Shown: positions 25,459-48,342, numbered from the stretch's first letter. The stretch: 64,000 nucleotides of DNA from Monarcha castaneiventris obscurior (GCA_026261815.1 JAMPIT010000174.1:2542001-2606000), one strand, 5' to 3'. Notes: a model not told the origin generated them from the letters alone. Numbers and translations: made by a program.

Positions 25459-25643
25459 TGCCCAGCGAGCCGGGCGGGGGCGGGGCAGAGCAGTGGGATG
25501 AGCCACGCCCAGCAGGCGCGCGCGCCGCCGCCATCCCGAGAAAGGGCAGGCCCGGGCTCCGCAGGGGCCTCAGCGCCGGCCGCCATTTGTGCTCGGCAGC
25601 CGCCGCCGACGCCTCCCGCTGCCGGGGGCGGGCCCTACCCGCA

Positions 25644-25653
25644 CCTAATATGG
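25644..25653. promoter_or_regulatory. CArG box (SRF site) CCTAATATGG
   Basis: Exact CC(A/T)6GG in the middle of a very GC-rich island, where a six-base A/T core is unlikely by chance. It contains the ATG at 25650, so if it is used as a promoter element the transcript may start downstream of that ATG. Confidence 0.5.
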
Positions 25654-25664
25654 CCGGCGGGGGT

Positions 25665-25670
25665 CACGTG
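25665..25670. promoter_or_regulatory. CACGTG E-box
   Basis: GGTCACGTGCT: palindromic CACGTG with a TCACGTG flank typical of USF/MITF-TFE sites. First of two CACGTG sites 60 bp apart in ALG12 exon 1. Confidence 0.4.
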
Positions 25671-25724
25671 CTGGCGGGGCCGGCGCTGCCGCTCCCGCGC
25701 TGCCGGCGCCCGCTGCGGGGTGGC

Positions 25725-25730
25725 CACGTG
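25725..25730. promoter_or_regulatory. CACGTG / XBP1-like site
   Basis: GGCCACGTGGGC contains both the CACGTG palindrome and GCCACGT, the core of XBP1 (UPRE-like) sites. It lies 13 bp before the ALG12 exon 1 donor. Functional assignment is inference. Confidence 0.4.
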
Positions 25731-25742
25731 GGCGCGCGCGCG

Positions 25743-28700
25743 GTGAGTGCGGGACGGGCCGCGGGCGCTGCCCGGGCGGGACGGACGGAGGGAGGGAGGG
25801 ATGGGGATGGGGCAGCGGCAGCGACCGGGCGGGAGAGCCGCCAGCTGCCCCTGCCTGTACTGCAGCTGGGCCGGAGGGCGTTCCCGGGAGCCCCGCCGGG
25901 CACTGCCAGGCGGCCGCCCCGCTCTCCGCCTCCCGGGCGCGGGAGCTGTGGCGTGGCGGGAGGGAGCGGGGCCGGGCCGGGCCGGGCCGGGCCGGGCAGG
26001 GCAGGGCAGCCGCCTCCTGAGGGGTGCGCGGGGCGCGGTGCTGCCCTGCCGTGGGGCCTGGCGGCCGCTGGGGCGGTGCCGACAGCGGCAGGAGCAGCGA
26101 GTGGTGTTCGGTGTCGGCCTAAAGCCCCCACGGAGCCCCCTCACGGCAGTGATCTGACGGGCGGGACTGCAAACCCCGCACCTGTGGGGCTGGGCTGGGC
26201 GGGTGGGTGTCCCGGTGTCCCCTGCTCGGGCCGGGGCTCCGGGGGACGAGGGCGGCGCGGGGAGAGTGTTCGGGTTGGTTTTAGGTAGCCTTCAGTCGAG
26301 AGCATGCTGTATGTTTCTTCCCCGGCTGCCAGAGTGACATTTCTTTATAGCTCCATCGTGCCTTTGTGTCTGGTAGTGTCCCACACTTTATTTCCTGCTT
26401 CAACTTTCTCTTCCCTTTTTTCCCTAGCTTTTTAATTTTTTTTCCCCAGCTAGTCCCCAGACTCATGAGGAAGTGTATATCAGAATAGTAACTGCGGTTT
26501 TTTCCTAATTCAAGAAGAAAAAGCAATCCCAGCAACTACAAGGTTTAAATCTGACCTCATTGAGGTGTTAACTGTAGAACAAACTTGGAAGAGCTGTTAA
26601 AGTGTAGGAAAAAAGCCATGGAAATTTAAGATAATACAAAATGGGTTTTGCCAAAGCTAGATCAAGCTAAAGAGGGAAGACCTTATGGCAGGGTGCGCTT
26701 GGTGGTTCTGCTTAGACGCCTCCGTGTGAGGGAGTGAAATGACTGTAGACAGATTTAACATGCAGTTTGGCTGCCAAACTGTCATATCTGTTCTGAAGAG
26801 TGCCTGAAAAACGTGAGATAAAGATGTGGTAGGTTTTTCACGGGAAGAGTAAAAAGTCTATTTGAACTAATGATAATTCCACTGAAGAAGTATAAAATGG
26901 CAACAAACCATTTTTGATGGAAGTATCTCAGCCTTTTTTATAACATAAAAATCCGATTTTTTTTTCCACTCACTTTAATCCCAGGAAAAGATGAATTCTT
27001 TATTTTTAAAAACCCCTGCTTTCTATGATTCAGCCTTGATGTAGGTTCCTTGGGGGAGTTAATGTGGATATGTTGTAGAGGCCTGAGGAAGATTGTTCTG
27101 AAGTTGCCAGAATATGATCAATGGACAAACCTATATGTATTTGCTTATAATTATTACTCTAAGCTTCATTATTAAATTATTTTTATTAAGTGAAAATCTG
27201 TTTCTATGGTTTTGGCATTTAAAAAATAAAAAACTATAATTGCAAGTATTTTGCTTTTATATAGCAAATTTATTTTAATCATCTAATTCAGTGTCTACCT
27301 GTCTTCATAAATTCCACTTGAATTTTGATGCTTGTCAGCATCAATTTTCAACAGAGCAAGTTATCTTGAGTCTTGACAAGACCACTGAATTTATTAAGCT
27401 TTATCTCAGAAACCTTGGTGTTGTCTTCATGCTTTGGTTTTTTATCTTCTAGCATGTTTCCCTTCAGGGAATTTCAGTATTTATAATGCATATAATTATC
27501 TTCAGGATGTACAAGTATGCTGGCATGCTCACTTTCTTCAGGCATACGAAAGGATTGGAGTCAACAGGATAAAAAAAAAAAAAAAAGCTTGTTACAAACT
27601 GTGTGGTGTATGTAGCTTCACTTTCATTCTGGTTTAGGAAGTTGGAGACTGATTATTCATGTGGTTATCAGCTAAAGATACCAGGAGCAGGCTGTGTTGT
27701 AGATTGGTCAGAGGATAATGAATGCAGTATTTATAGGTGAAGGTAACAGCTCTTTATTATGCAGCTGATGTAGTTAAGAAGGAAAAAAATTGAGCTTCTT
27801 GGCACTTGGATTTTTATATAGGATTTATAGATAAGAATTTATTGGGTCCTAAAATACCTGCATTGTTAACAAGCTGTGAATTTGGAGTCAGGAATACCTA
27901 CCTTGCTGGTGAATACCTATATACTGTTTCACCTGATGCATGAGCTGCTTAAGTGTCCTGTAGCTGTGTGCAGCAGTGGATTCACCCTTCAGTGTCCATC
28001 TTTCTCCTCAGTTAAGTTTGGCCAGAAGCATGAGATTCTTCTGCATTTATTAGAAGAATTCAGCAAGATTTCCTTCTGTGGACAGGAATTTGTGCAAGAT
28101 AATTTGTCCTGTGCAAGGACTTAATTCCTGCTAGACACTTTTCGAGGTGCTCCTGATGTCAGTCCCATGCCTCTTCTCCTGCTTCTGTGGGAAAGGGATT
28201 CTGTTGTAGCATAAACCATCTTTATCCATTCTTATAAAGAAGTAATACTAGGCACAGGTTTAAAAGGCTGTTCCCACTCCCTGGGATGAAGGGTTTGTTT
28301 AGGTTCCTGACAATGCTTTGTCTTTGAGCCCAGGCTTAGAGGTTCGGTTACAGTCTGTAGCACAGGCAATCATCAGAAAAAGAGATGCAGTCAGTGAGAT
28401 ATTTAAAATAATAGTAGATACATGCAATTTACAGGAAATGCACAAATGTCAGGATTTATTGGTGCCAGTTGTGCATATAAGGTACATGAGCTCACTCTTA
28501 TTTTTACTAATGAGCAGCACAAACATCATTTCAGGAAAACATAGCTCTAGGAGGCAGTTGCTAGGAAATTTGCCAAGTATCTTACATCTGTTTGATGGAC
28601 ATATTTAGACCAAAACACAGGAGAAAACATCTCTAACCAAAATCCCAGTTGTACCTTAAAAGTGCTGTTTTTGAAATATTGTTTCTGTGAGAACAGAGTA

Positions 28701-29536
28701 AGAATAACAATAACCAAAATCTTTTGTCTTTTATTAAATTGTAAATTTACAAAAAAATTGAGAAGCTTAAATTAAAAGAACATGAAGCATTTGTCCTGGC
28801 ATCACCTGGACACATGATTTTATCATAACAATAAAATACAACATAAATACTACCATAAGAATGGCTCAGCAGTGTTGTGAAATGAAGCACTAGGGAGAAG
28901 CACTTCATTTCTGGGTGGAAGCCTGAAGGATGGGGTACAGACTGTCTCATGCCGTAGTGACATGTATGGGTGCCAGAGGGGATTTGTCCTTCTCTGGCCA
29001 AGTCCAGACCTAACTGCTGGCAAACTCAGGCGATCAGAGTGCTCTGCTCTGAATAATTTCTCATCGTCGTGGATCCTCTCCCACTGTTTTTGGAGCCCTG
29101 AACAAAAAAGATGTGCTAAAGATGATTTGTAAATGTAGTGTGCAGTTAAAGTGAGGGTAAATTATAAAGCTGTCTGTCCCACAAAGCACAGACATAATTG
29201 AGGCGACACTTAGCAGTGGGGGCAGTATGGAATGCAAAGGGATACTCTCTTAGGGAGGGTCCATGTTGTCTTGAGATTTTTTAGGTGAAAACTAAAATGA
29301 TTACATTTACAGAGGGTGGCATAAATCCTGAAATGCTTCCTGAATATATTTTTGACTACCTTAATTCATTGAATGTAGTAAAAAATTTCCTGGGTTATTT
29401 GACATACTCATCTCTGTTTAAACTTTTTGACTGCTGTAGTACATTCTCCTTGCATCATCAATCTTTTTTTCTGGTTGTACACTTCATGCCATGTTATTAA
29501 TGTAATTTCTTTTTATTTTCTTTTTAATAATAATAG
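25743..29536 (+). other. ALG12: ALG12 intron 1
   Basis: A 3.8-kb intron between the non-coding exon and the first coding exon. The first 0.5 kb is CpG island; the rest is AT-rich with poly(A) runs (A17 near 27570) and no coding exon that I can support. The 3' end has two AGs 7 nt apart (29536 and 29543) after a TTTTATTTTCTTTTT tract. Confidence 0.75.
25969..26008 (+). repeat. (GGGCC)5(GGGCA)3 pentanucleotide repeat, G-quadruplex-prone
   Basis: Five GGGCC units followed by three GGGCA units: eight G3 runs with 2-nt loops on the ALG12 sense strand, 226 nt into intron 1. This is a strong G-quadruplex arrangement in DNA and in the nascent RNA. Confidence 0.9.
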
Positions 29537-29561
29537 CATATAGGTGAATTTCAAAGCCAAG

Positions 29562-39731
<10,170 letters not shown>

Positions 39732-40822
39732 CTGTGAATTTTAAGTAAGTCTTTTGATGTGATTTTGCTGATGACTGAACTATATAAGATAGCAGCAAAT
39801 TGTCATTCCAGCACTGCAACTCAGCTTCTGTGGAAAGGCACGGAAAATCTCTGTGCTGATTGGTATTTAGCTCCGTCCTGTTTCTTACATAAATATTTCA
39901 GTGCATTCCTAGTCAGTATATACTCAGTATACTGAGTTGTGTTGTTAGATGTGTTTGAGAGAGGTTGCCTGCAAGTTTCGCGGTATTAAGTAAAACCTGT
40001 CTACTTGGTTTGGTAGTCTGTTTCATCATGTAGCACAGGCATGTCCTAATTGTCCCATATAAAATACAAAATCAACAGGTTTGTGCTATGGCAATACTTT
40101 GATATGTAATCTGTGTGTGCAAAGACTTAATGTATCTGCAGGATTGTAACCCCCTCAGCCGTTGGACTGCCTGTGTGAAACCTAATAATGTTATCAACAT
40201 AGGAAAGCCATATTCATTGTAGCTTCATCATAATACCTAATTGTGCCCTGTAGGCTACCAGACTAATGAAAGTGAAACATTCACTTGAAAAGCAGTTGGA
40301 CCTCTTGACAAGCACGGTTTTGTAACAGATTTGAGTACTGAGGATGATTATCTTCATTCCAACAGTTCATGAAAAAGCAGCAGCTTGGATTTCTGAGGAA
40401 AAAGAATTTTCAAAATAATGTTTCCCCTCTTCTGCTGTAATGATACCTTAATTTGCAGTGCAAAAATTTACCTATGAAAATATTCACTTCAAGATAGGTG
40501 CTGTTTTCCTTTTTTTTATTAAGTAATCCCTTTGGAAAGGAGTACTCTAATGTGCCATGTGCTGCATTCTATAAACTAGAATAAGATTGCATGCTCTGTA
40601 GTTTCTTTATTAGATGTTTTTATTAAGGATGTCTGCATAGATTGCTGAATGGAACAAGGAAAAAAGTTAGAATTCTGGTTAGGGCCAGGTGTAATATGAC
40701 AGAAGCTCCATTAGTGTAAAATATCAGAATTGCTGAAATTATCATGGGCAGAAAACTCTTCCTTGCTGACTGAAAACTTGAGTAAAATGTAAGTATGGAA
40801 TAAAGTGTTTTGTTTGTTTGTT
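39732..40822 (+). other. ALG12: ALG12 3' UTR
   Basis: From the TGA at 39729-39731 to about 20 nt after the AATAAA at 40799. About 1.1 kb, unspliced, AT-rich, with no repeat I recognise. Confidence 0.7.
40799..40804 (+). terminator. ALG12: ALG12 polyadenylation signal (AATAAA)
   Basis: AATAAA followed at once by GTGTTTTGTTTGTTTGTTTTG, a GU-rich downstream element. This is the best-formed plus-strand poly(A) site after the ALG12 stop. Confidence 0.75.
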
Positions 40823-43800
40823 TTGTTTGTTTTCTTTTTACTCTTGCCTGACTCAGAACTACGTTTACCTGTGTATGTTTCAGTTTTTGGGACCATGTTT
40901 TCTTTTTATCCTCTAGATTATGTATCAGAGGAACTGATCTGGTGGGGTGGAGCCTGCTCCCTCGTGGGTGGCTGTTGTTGCCCAGGCTTCCTCAGGCTGA
41001 GCAGATCTGGCAAAGGCAACCTGCAGAACTTGTTGGTCCAGTCTCTGGCTGCTCTTGAAATTTAAATCATTCAAGTATTATCTATTTGACTTGTCTTTGG
41101 AAGAAAACTTAGCTTCCTCCAAAGCCAGTTTGAACATCAAACAATTCACAAGAGACAGAAGGAAATACATGTGCAAATAGCTGCAAATTTGGAAGCACAC
41201 AAAGGGAAACTTTTAAGGATGGAGGTAGGTCTTCATGTTAAGGCTAATCATGAACTTTATGTAACTCCCCCTCACTGTAATCCACAGCGCAAGAACCCAA
41301 ACTAAAATTTATCCTGCCCAGGTGTATACAAATGTCAGTGTGGTTACTCCAGCTTTCCAAATCCCCAGTTGTCAGAACCCCTCTGCAGGAACTTGCTTCT
41401 GTTACCTACAGAGAAAACCTAGGGCTACTATGCTTGCAGAATAGGCATCTCAAGCTACTGTCTGAAGTGGCACAGAATACATAGACATGAGGCATTTGAA
41501 GAGTTTCATCTTGCTTAGTATCATACACCATGCAGGGTCCTTCGACAGACTTTTACTCTGGTATGTAGGTGCTCCCTCTGGGACTTACACCGGTGATGGT
41601 GTTCAGCTGTGGAGCTTGAGTGTACTACTGTTCATAGCTTCATCACCCATGGAAATAGAAGCCATCTGCTCAAACTGGCTGCCTTTTACTCTATTTGTTT
41701 GGGGTAGAGAAAGGTAAAATACATATAGACAGGAAGGAGATACCGGATTGTAGTTATGAAGTGTCTGAAGTTTACTTGGGCCCTGTTACATTTGTTCTCC
41801 ATATGTGGTTACTGAAAGTGCTTAGTTTGAAAATCTACAACTTTGGTTTTGTAGATAAAAGAGCTAGATTGTGACCATGGCAGTGCGTGGAGCGCCACAA
41901 TACCTGTGGCTATATGCCCTCTGTAACAGCATGTGTTGGGGCAAGTTTAAGCTGGATAATAGGAAAAGGTTCTTCACCCAGAGGGTGGTTGGGCACTGGA
42001 ACAGCTCCCCAGGGAAGTGGTCACAGCACCTGCCTGATAGCGTTCAAGAAGTGTTTGGACAACACTCTGAGGTACATGGTTTGACTCTTGGAGGTGTCCC
42101 GTGCAGGACCAGGAGCTGAATTTTGCTATTTGTGTGTCCTTCCCAACTGTGATTCCATGGATAACTGCCTCAAGCACAGGCAATGAATATTATGGTGGCC
42201 CACACTTGGAATAAGGGGCAGCTTGTGAATTGGGATGATTACTGCGGTTTTCCCCTAAAGGCTGCTTTGGATAAAACAAGCAATCCTTGGAACAGAAACT
42301 AAAGCCATCTCTTCCTTTTCTTAAATGAATCTTCTCATCTCCAGATCTTGTGTTGCCTTTCTTTAGCTCCACAAGAACAATACAGCTCTTCTCCTTTACT
42401 ATAAATTAATATTCAGTGTACTTGCATGGAAGAAAGAAGTGTGAGTTTAAGTTCCCTTAGATATAAGAGGGCATGAAGGCAGTCTCACTCCTTCTACAAA
42501 CTTGAAGTGGGGTGTTAAAAGTTCTTCTGCATTTGGGGGACATAGGAGGAAGCGTCAAGTTACAGAATGAATGGGACAGGCAGGAGGACAGAAACTGAAC
42601 ACTTGGGGGAATTTTTGAGGGGACTTTAATAAATTTCTCATGCCTATTAAATTCTTAAAACACCTTTTGATTTGAATAATTACAAACAATCCTATCAAAA
42701 AGTTCAGCTTTTCTAAACAAAAGCGGAAATAAGGTGAGCATATTGAATTAACTGAAGATTAAATTAACCTGAAAAAAGCCAAAAGACAGATGGTATAGTT
42801 CATCTATAATGCTGCTATAGAATGAGATATTTTTTTTAGGGTGTCTTGTTAAAATCTCCAAGGGTAGCATCATACATTTCTCTTTAAAGTTTGACTTAAT
42901 TTTTTGCAAGCAATGCTTGTTCCTGTAAAAAGTCCAACAGATTATTTGGTCAAAAACACATCACCATGTCATTTCACATGGAGAAGGTGAAAATAATGAT
43001 CTTACAGCCTGAGATACAGGATGTCCTTGTTATAAAACTAAATAAAGTAATTGCATGAGAAAAAAGTTGTGGAACTTGGCCAATAGAGGACATTACTGGA
43101 TACTGAAAGTAAAAGCTGCTTCAAAATAAAATGAAACTGATCACTCCTGCATCAAGAACCAAAAGAACTAAAGATCAAGGAACAACCTCCAGTTCACAAA
43201 GTCTCTGCTATGTTCTCTAATGGGAAAAAATCAGAGTCTATTTACCTTATACCTGCCCTAATCTGCCTGGATCTGACATCAAATACATTTATCTGCTACC
43301 ACTGAGGAAAAACCAGAATATGTCTCAGGTTCTTCCCTTGTCCGTCCATCGGAACACAACTTCAGCGCACCCTATCTGTGCAACACTGAGCACACTCCTT
43401 TTTCTCACTCCCTGGCCATTTCACACATCCCCTTAGTGAGACAGGTTACATTCAGAACAAGCTTGACATTGTGCTGCCACTCCTGCAGTTACAGTTGTTC
43501 CAGAACCATTCTTATTTTCCTGAATACTTACAGTTCTTCCTATAATGGTAGGGAGCTTGAAAACTGATACAAGGTCTTTGCATTGGTTTGCTGTATCAAT
43601 TTCAATGCAAGAAAGTGCTTCCCTTGCATTTGATAGCATCTTTTCATAACTTACACAGAAATTCCAGGAATTATAGCCTAGTGTTGTGTCCCTTCCTTTA
43701 CTACCTGTGCTCATTCTTAAATACTCCCCTTCCACTACCACCCTCAAAGAGCTTTCCTTCGTAGTATTCAAAGGCTCTTTCTTGTACAAGTACTTTCTGT

Positions 43801-46500
43801 TTGCAAGAAAACAAAACTTGTCAACAAGCTGAGTTTATCACTGATGTAAGCAAGAGGGTTTACCCAAAGCTATCTCATAATGAGCTGGTTACATAATTAG
43901 TCTCAACTATACCAAGACTAATGTTAAGAGGCTGTTGAACAGTCATACATGAAATATGTGATACATATAATGTATCTTAACATGGGACACCAAAGATGAA
44001 AAGGGTATTTGGAAAAATCCTTAAGCTAAATAAAAAATACCTCTACAAAAGTTTTCTTCATTTCCTATTTAAATATGTATGATTTGTAAGTGCAATTGGT
44101 CCATTTTGTATGCAGCTACTTATTTTAGATCAGCTCTTTAGATAAGCATGAGCAACTACAATTACTTTTGGTTGCTGATTTCAGACCTTTGTTTATGATA
44201 GAAAGGGCAGCCAGTGTTTCCTCTGAAATTCTACATTGTACTGTCACGGGCAGTCTTTCACCAATTCTGCTTTATTTCAGCTACAACTGCCCTTGGTTCT
44301 GTACCAAGGCATCATCTGTCGGTTTGTGCCAAGTACAAGGTAAAAATGCTGCCTGAAATGGAGTCCCCCTTTTCCTTTAAAACTGCCAACTTAAAAAGTT
44401 GGTTCACAGATTAAGTAAGAGTCAGGGACTGCTTAGACAAAGATTCACTCCTTAGAACCCAAGCTGATACTCGAGTTGGGGACATCACTGTGGTTACTGT
44501 TTCTGATTGGCATACTCATTATATGAAATCACTTTTGGGTCAGCTTTGCAATGAAACCAGGAATGTAAAGAAACACCTTTTTGTTGCTAAGAATGAAGCA
44601 AAAGATGAGTATGTTTCTGAGAGAGTAAAATGCATAGTTTATAAAATCTAAATAATCTGAAACTAGAAAGTGTTTTTTGTTAATTGTACATTATATATAT
44701 GTTAATTTAGTTTTCCTATGTTTGGAGGTACCAAAACGAAAGTTTAGTATGGTCAGCTCTGCACAGTGGGAGAAAAAAAAATTAAGGGAGAGATCTCAAC
44801 AATTATAAACACCTACTCTGAGCTGTCATCAATCAATTACATCCTTATACTGGTGTTAAAACTGCTCTAGTTGAGATTTCAGTTCTTTATAAATTCAGAA
44901 GCTACTTTTGGGGAGCAAGGGGAAACTATGAGTACTCCTAGTAAATGCTCACTGACTAAATTCTGCAAACACATTTCCTTGACTTGGACTTGGTGGGTAG
45001 GGAAAGAGGCCACATATAAAGAGGCAGATGTGGGGGAAGCATTATCTCAGGTTTCTGGAGCATAATATATATCTCAATAGATACTTTCCATTATATACCC
45101 TTTACAAGACCTGAGTTCTTTGAAAAGGCTGTTGCAGATCTCAACATCTTCCCCTTCCTACTTTTATTACTACAAACCATTTCTTGCTGCAGTTTATAGT
45201 TGTTACACCTGCCTACTTTTAAAAGAAGCAAATGCTTTAAGATTTTTATGATGACCAATTATCATCTACACTTTACTTTCTATGCAAACACTGAAAAAAG
45301 GTCTGCATACTAAATTTATTTCTGAAGTTGCTAATGTACTGAAATTATCTGTTTAACTATCACTATTGCAGGGTCACCATATTATGCATTAGGGAACTGT
45401 GCTGCCACAGGGATTGGTGCAGCACAGACTCAGGTTGATGAGAACTCCCACTGTTTACAGCTTTATTAGTCTGAGGGAAAGCACAGTAAAAATAGGTGGG
45501 ATCCTATCTATTACAAATATGTAATTGTTGTAAAGAAAGGTTGTAAAAACCTAAAATTTTAGCAATCACTGAGAATTTACATTAAAAATAAAAAAGCAAA
45601 CCCAACACAAAACAGTCACTCAATAGCTAACCCTCAAGCTTCAATGAAAGTTTTCAGTCCTTCTTTTGGAGTCATTCTTTGCTCTCCTTCCGCAGTGCCT
45701 GAACTGAAGGAGATGCTCCTGTAACTCCTACAGAAGGATCAAGGCTTACAACTGAAAGCAGCAACTTTATGTTCTCAGTTTCCCTTATTTTTATTTAAGA
45801 ATTGTTTCAATTTTAAGGTCTTTTGGGCCTGCACATTATCTTTTAAAAAGTTCTAACATAAGCCTTTAATTAATTCTTAACCAAACTGACACTGAAACAG
45901 TATGGTCTTAACAACTAAGCCCTTAAAAAAAACAAACCAAACCAAACCAAACAAGGGAAATTGCATGTATAAATAGACTAACTTCAACTAACAAAATTTT
46001 GCTTTTGAGAATAGTGACCAGTTCTTGTGTTCTCAGGAAGTTTTGACAAAAAGCATGACTATACAAGTAATTATCTGTTTGAGTAAGAAGCAGATTTGGG
46101 GCTACAAAATGCCATCACTACAACTTTCCACACAGGGAATTTGATAGGAGCTACAGCAAAGACTCCCTTCAGAGGAGCCAAGATGCTTGCGTCCAGAGAA
46201 CCATGATTTTCGCTGCCAGCATTCCTCCTCGTTCGATGTGACACCACAATGCTTTAAGTCATAGGCTGTGTTTACATTCAAGCCTTGAATGAAAATTGTA
46301 TCACTTGTTTAAAATTTTTTTTTTTTTAATCCTCTCTCCTCTCCACTGGTTTGGAGATTTTTAATCTCCTTTACAAGGGTCAAGGTTATATTCACAGTTA
46401 AAATGTAGGGGAAAAATTGAGATAATAATTAACCAGTAACCATTTAAACATGTTTCCCAATAAGCTGCTTCAAACTCACTTACTTCCAGCAATATATAAA
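40823..46500. other. Intergenic DNA between converging ALG12 and ZBED4
   Basis: No gene is supported here. Open frames are 118 codons or fewer and unlike known proteins. There is one CR1 fragment at 41.9-42.2 kb, an (AAACC)n-like run near 45930-45955 and AT-rich unique DNA. The right part may still belong to the ZBED4 3' UTR. Confidence 0.6.
41938..42160 (+). mobile_element. CR1 LINE 3' fragment
   Basis: GGGCAAGTTTAAGCTGGATA, AGGTTCTTCACCCAGAGGG, TGGTTGGGCACTGGAACAG, TCAAGAAGTGTTTGGACAAC and a CCTTCCCAACTGTGATTCCATGG end identify a CR1 3' region. It may begin some 40-60 bp earlier, but that part is too diverged to place. Confidence 0.88.
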
Positions 46501-48342
46501 CTAGAACATTGTTTTATTACTGCAGAAAAAAATGTGTGCTGTTCTCATTTAACCCTAGAAGAACAAAGAGATGCCGACTGTTGACAGAAGCAAACATTAT
46601 ATTTTAAAATACTGCAGGGAAAAAAGCAGTATTGGTCTTTCCCGAGTATACTATGTGGTGATTTACTTAAATAGTACAGGTATAAGCATAACATGATGGA
46701 ATAACACTTGAAATACCTGAAACTGTAAAATGTTTAGAGAAATGGAACATAGAAACCAGAGCCACTTGGCAAGTAATTTAACAAATTTTCCTGGTTAAAA
46801 CAGCTTTTGGAAAATGAAAAGAACCAGAATCCAGGCTCAAGTCCAAAGAGCTAAATGAAAAACCCCTATTTTCACATAGCTTGTTCTGTGGTATGATTAC
46901 AATTGTTTGAATTAATTTTTATTCAATTGTTGTATTAAATCCATCTGAAAATAAAAGGCAGTGTTGACTACCACTGGAAAATTGCAAATAAAATGTTTAA
47001 TTTCAGAAACAGAGTTCACCATTTATAAATACACTAAAACATAGTAAATGCAAAATTAGATTAGGCATAGGTAGAGTATTTTAACAAAGCTACAACTTTT
47101 CTAAAAGGTCATAGGCAAATGATGACTTGTTTCCCAAAAATGCATTCAATGAAAACTGAAATGAAAAGATGAACCTTTCTAGAGTTAAACTAAGGAGAAT
47201 GTTCCTTTCAAATTAAAATGCTGGCTATTTTTTCCATCTTATTTGAAGTTTTAAGGGCTCTATATCCCATTTGCCTGATGGACACCAACAGTTAAGAATC
47301 AACCCTACTACATAAAGTTCTAAGCAGTGCACCATATCCATAAGGCTATTACTGAAAACCAGAAGATCAGTTATTTCTGTACTAGGAGCTTTAAGACAGG
47401 CTGTTCTACACAATTGAAATTACATTAGGAGTAAGGGCTCAATTTTTACAAGGGACCTTATAGTTTTGATGCACTAAAGATTAGAAAAGGCTTCAGAATG
47501 ACATTAGAGTCTTCATGGTAAGTTTCTTGCCGTTTTTGTACACGGCATTAAATAACAAGCATTAATTCACAAACTTTGAGAGAACTTCCAAAGACCTTTT
47601 ATAAATACCCAGAATATTTCTGTAATTCATTTAAAATGTAAAACCTGAACAGGAGAACCCAGAATGGGAAGTTTTACTACCGATTGCTGTATAACTCACA
47701 TTCCATCTCATCTTAAATTTAAGATTTATTTTCAGCTATTAAGTCAACATTCTCCTGTAAAGACATCTTCCTCAATAACTCTTCTTAATCCTTCAACTAC
47801 TTCACGGCTTGCAGTTAAAAACACCATATGATAAAAAGACAGCTTGAACCCCATCTTTCATGTACAGCTTTCTTTTGACAAGTACAAAACCTTTTTTCTT
47901 GCAATTAAAGCAATGTTCAACTAAAATACAGTACCTGGTTTATGGTTTTTACATAATAATTGAATAAAAAACTACAGAATAGAACTGTTTACATCTTTTT
48001 TTTTTTTTTTTTTGCCATTCTATTAAAACAAATGACTGAGCTTTTTAAAGTTCATTTACAATTATGGATTAAAACCTACATAATTTTGTATAATTTGACG
48101 AGACAGGCTATCTCTAGTGTGAACTTTTAAAAAACATATATACAATATCTGGCCTGAAGTACTATGAATAAGGCACATGTAGACATATTGAAAGCTGAAA
48201 AAATGAACCTAAAATTTGGAATTATAGTCACTGATTAGATGTCATACATGGCCCCTACTGGAGCAATTTAAAAATCTGAGTTATAGATAGTTAATATCCA
48301 GTGAGCAACAACAGATTTAGTCTAGCAGTTTGTTCATTAGTT
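46501..48342 (-). other. ZBED4: ZBED4 3' UTR (extent uncertain)
   Basis: Sequence after the ZBED4 stop at 48343. Minus-strand AATAAA signals occur at 47725-47730, 46918-46923 and 46513-46518, and I cannot tell which is used. An A18 run on the mRNA strand (plus-strand T18, 47996-48013) lies about 330 nt after the stop and has no AATAAA just before it, so it is not itself a poly(A) site. Confidence 0.5.

Larger units (their letters stand above)
25600..25742 (+). other. ALG12: ALG12 exon 1 (mostly 5' UTR; start of transcription uncertain)
   Basis: The exon end is fixed by a strong donor, GCGCG|GTGAGTGC, at 25742/25743. No other good donor lies between the core promoter and the first coding exon. 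The 5' edge is not visible in the sequence; a GCCGCCATTTG YY1-like motif near 25579 suggests initiation in that area. The exon contains an ATG at 25650 in good context (A at -3, G at +4), open for exactly 31 codons to the donor. Confidence 0.6.
24800..26280. promoter_or_regulatory. CpG island, divergent CRELD2/ALG12 promoter
   Basis: The sequence switches from AT-rich to extremely GC- and CpG-rich for about 1.5 kb. It covers CRELD2 coding exon 1, the intergenic core (25223 to about 25600), ALG12 exon 1 and the start of ALG12 intron 1. Many long open frames on both strands come from the lack of A/T stop codons, not from genes. The core carries CCAAT boxes, ERSE elements, GC boxes, a CArG box and two CACGTG sites. 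The two coding starts face away from each other, as in mammals. Confidence 0.9.

Noticed and set aside
25056..26288. A 410-codon open frame on the plus strand across the CpG island
   Set aside because: Composition is Gly/Ala/Arg/Pro only, as expected when GC-rich DNA lacks stop codons. It runs antisense to CRELD2 exon 1, across the promoter and through the ALG12 exon 1 donor.
29544..29561. ALG12 start six codons upstream of 29562
   Set aside because: The codon is GTG. The ATG at 29562 has strong context and aligns with the human start. The six codons matter only for the extended-N-terminus idea.
43433..43789. A 118-codon minus-strand frame between ALG12 and ZBED4
   Set aside because: No familiar motif, no promoter or splice support, and unremarkable codon use. 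Treated as chance.
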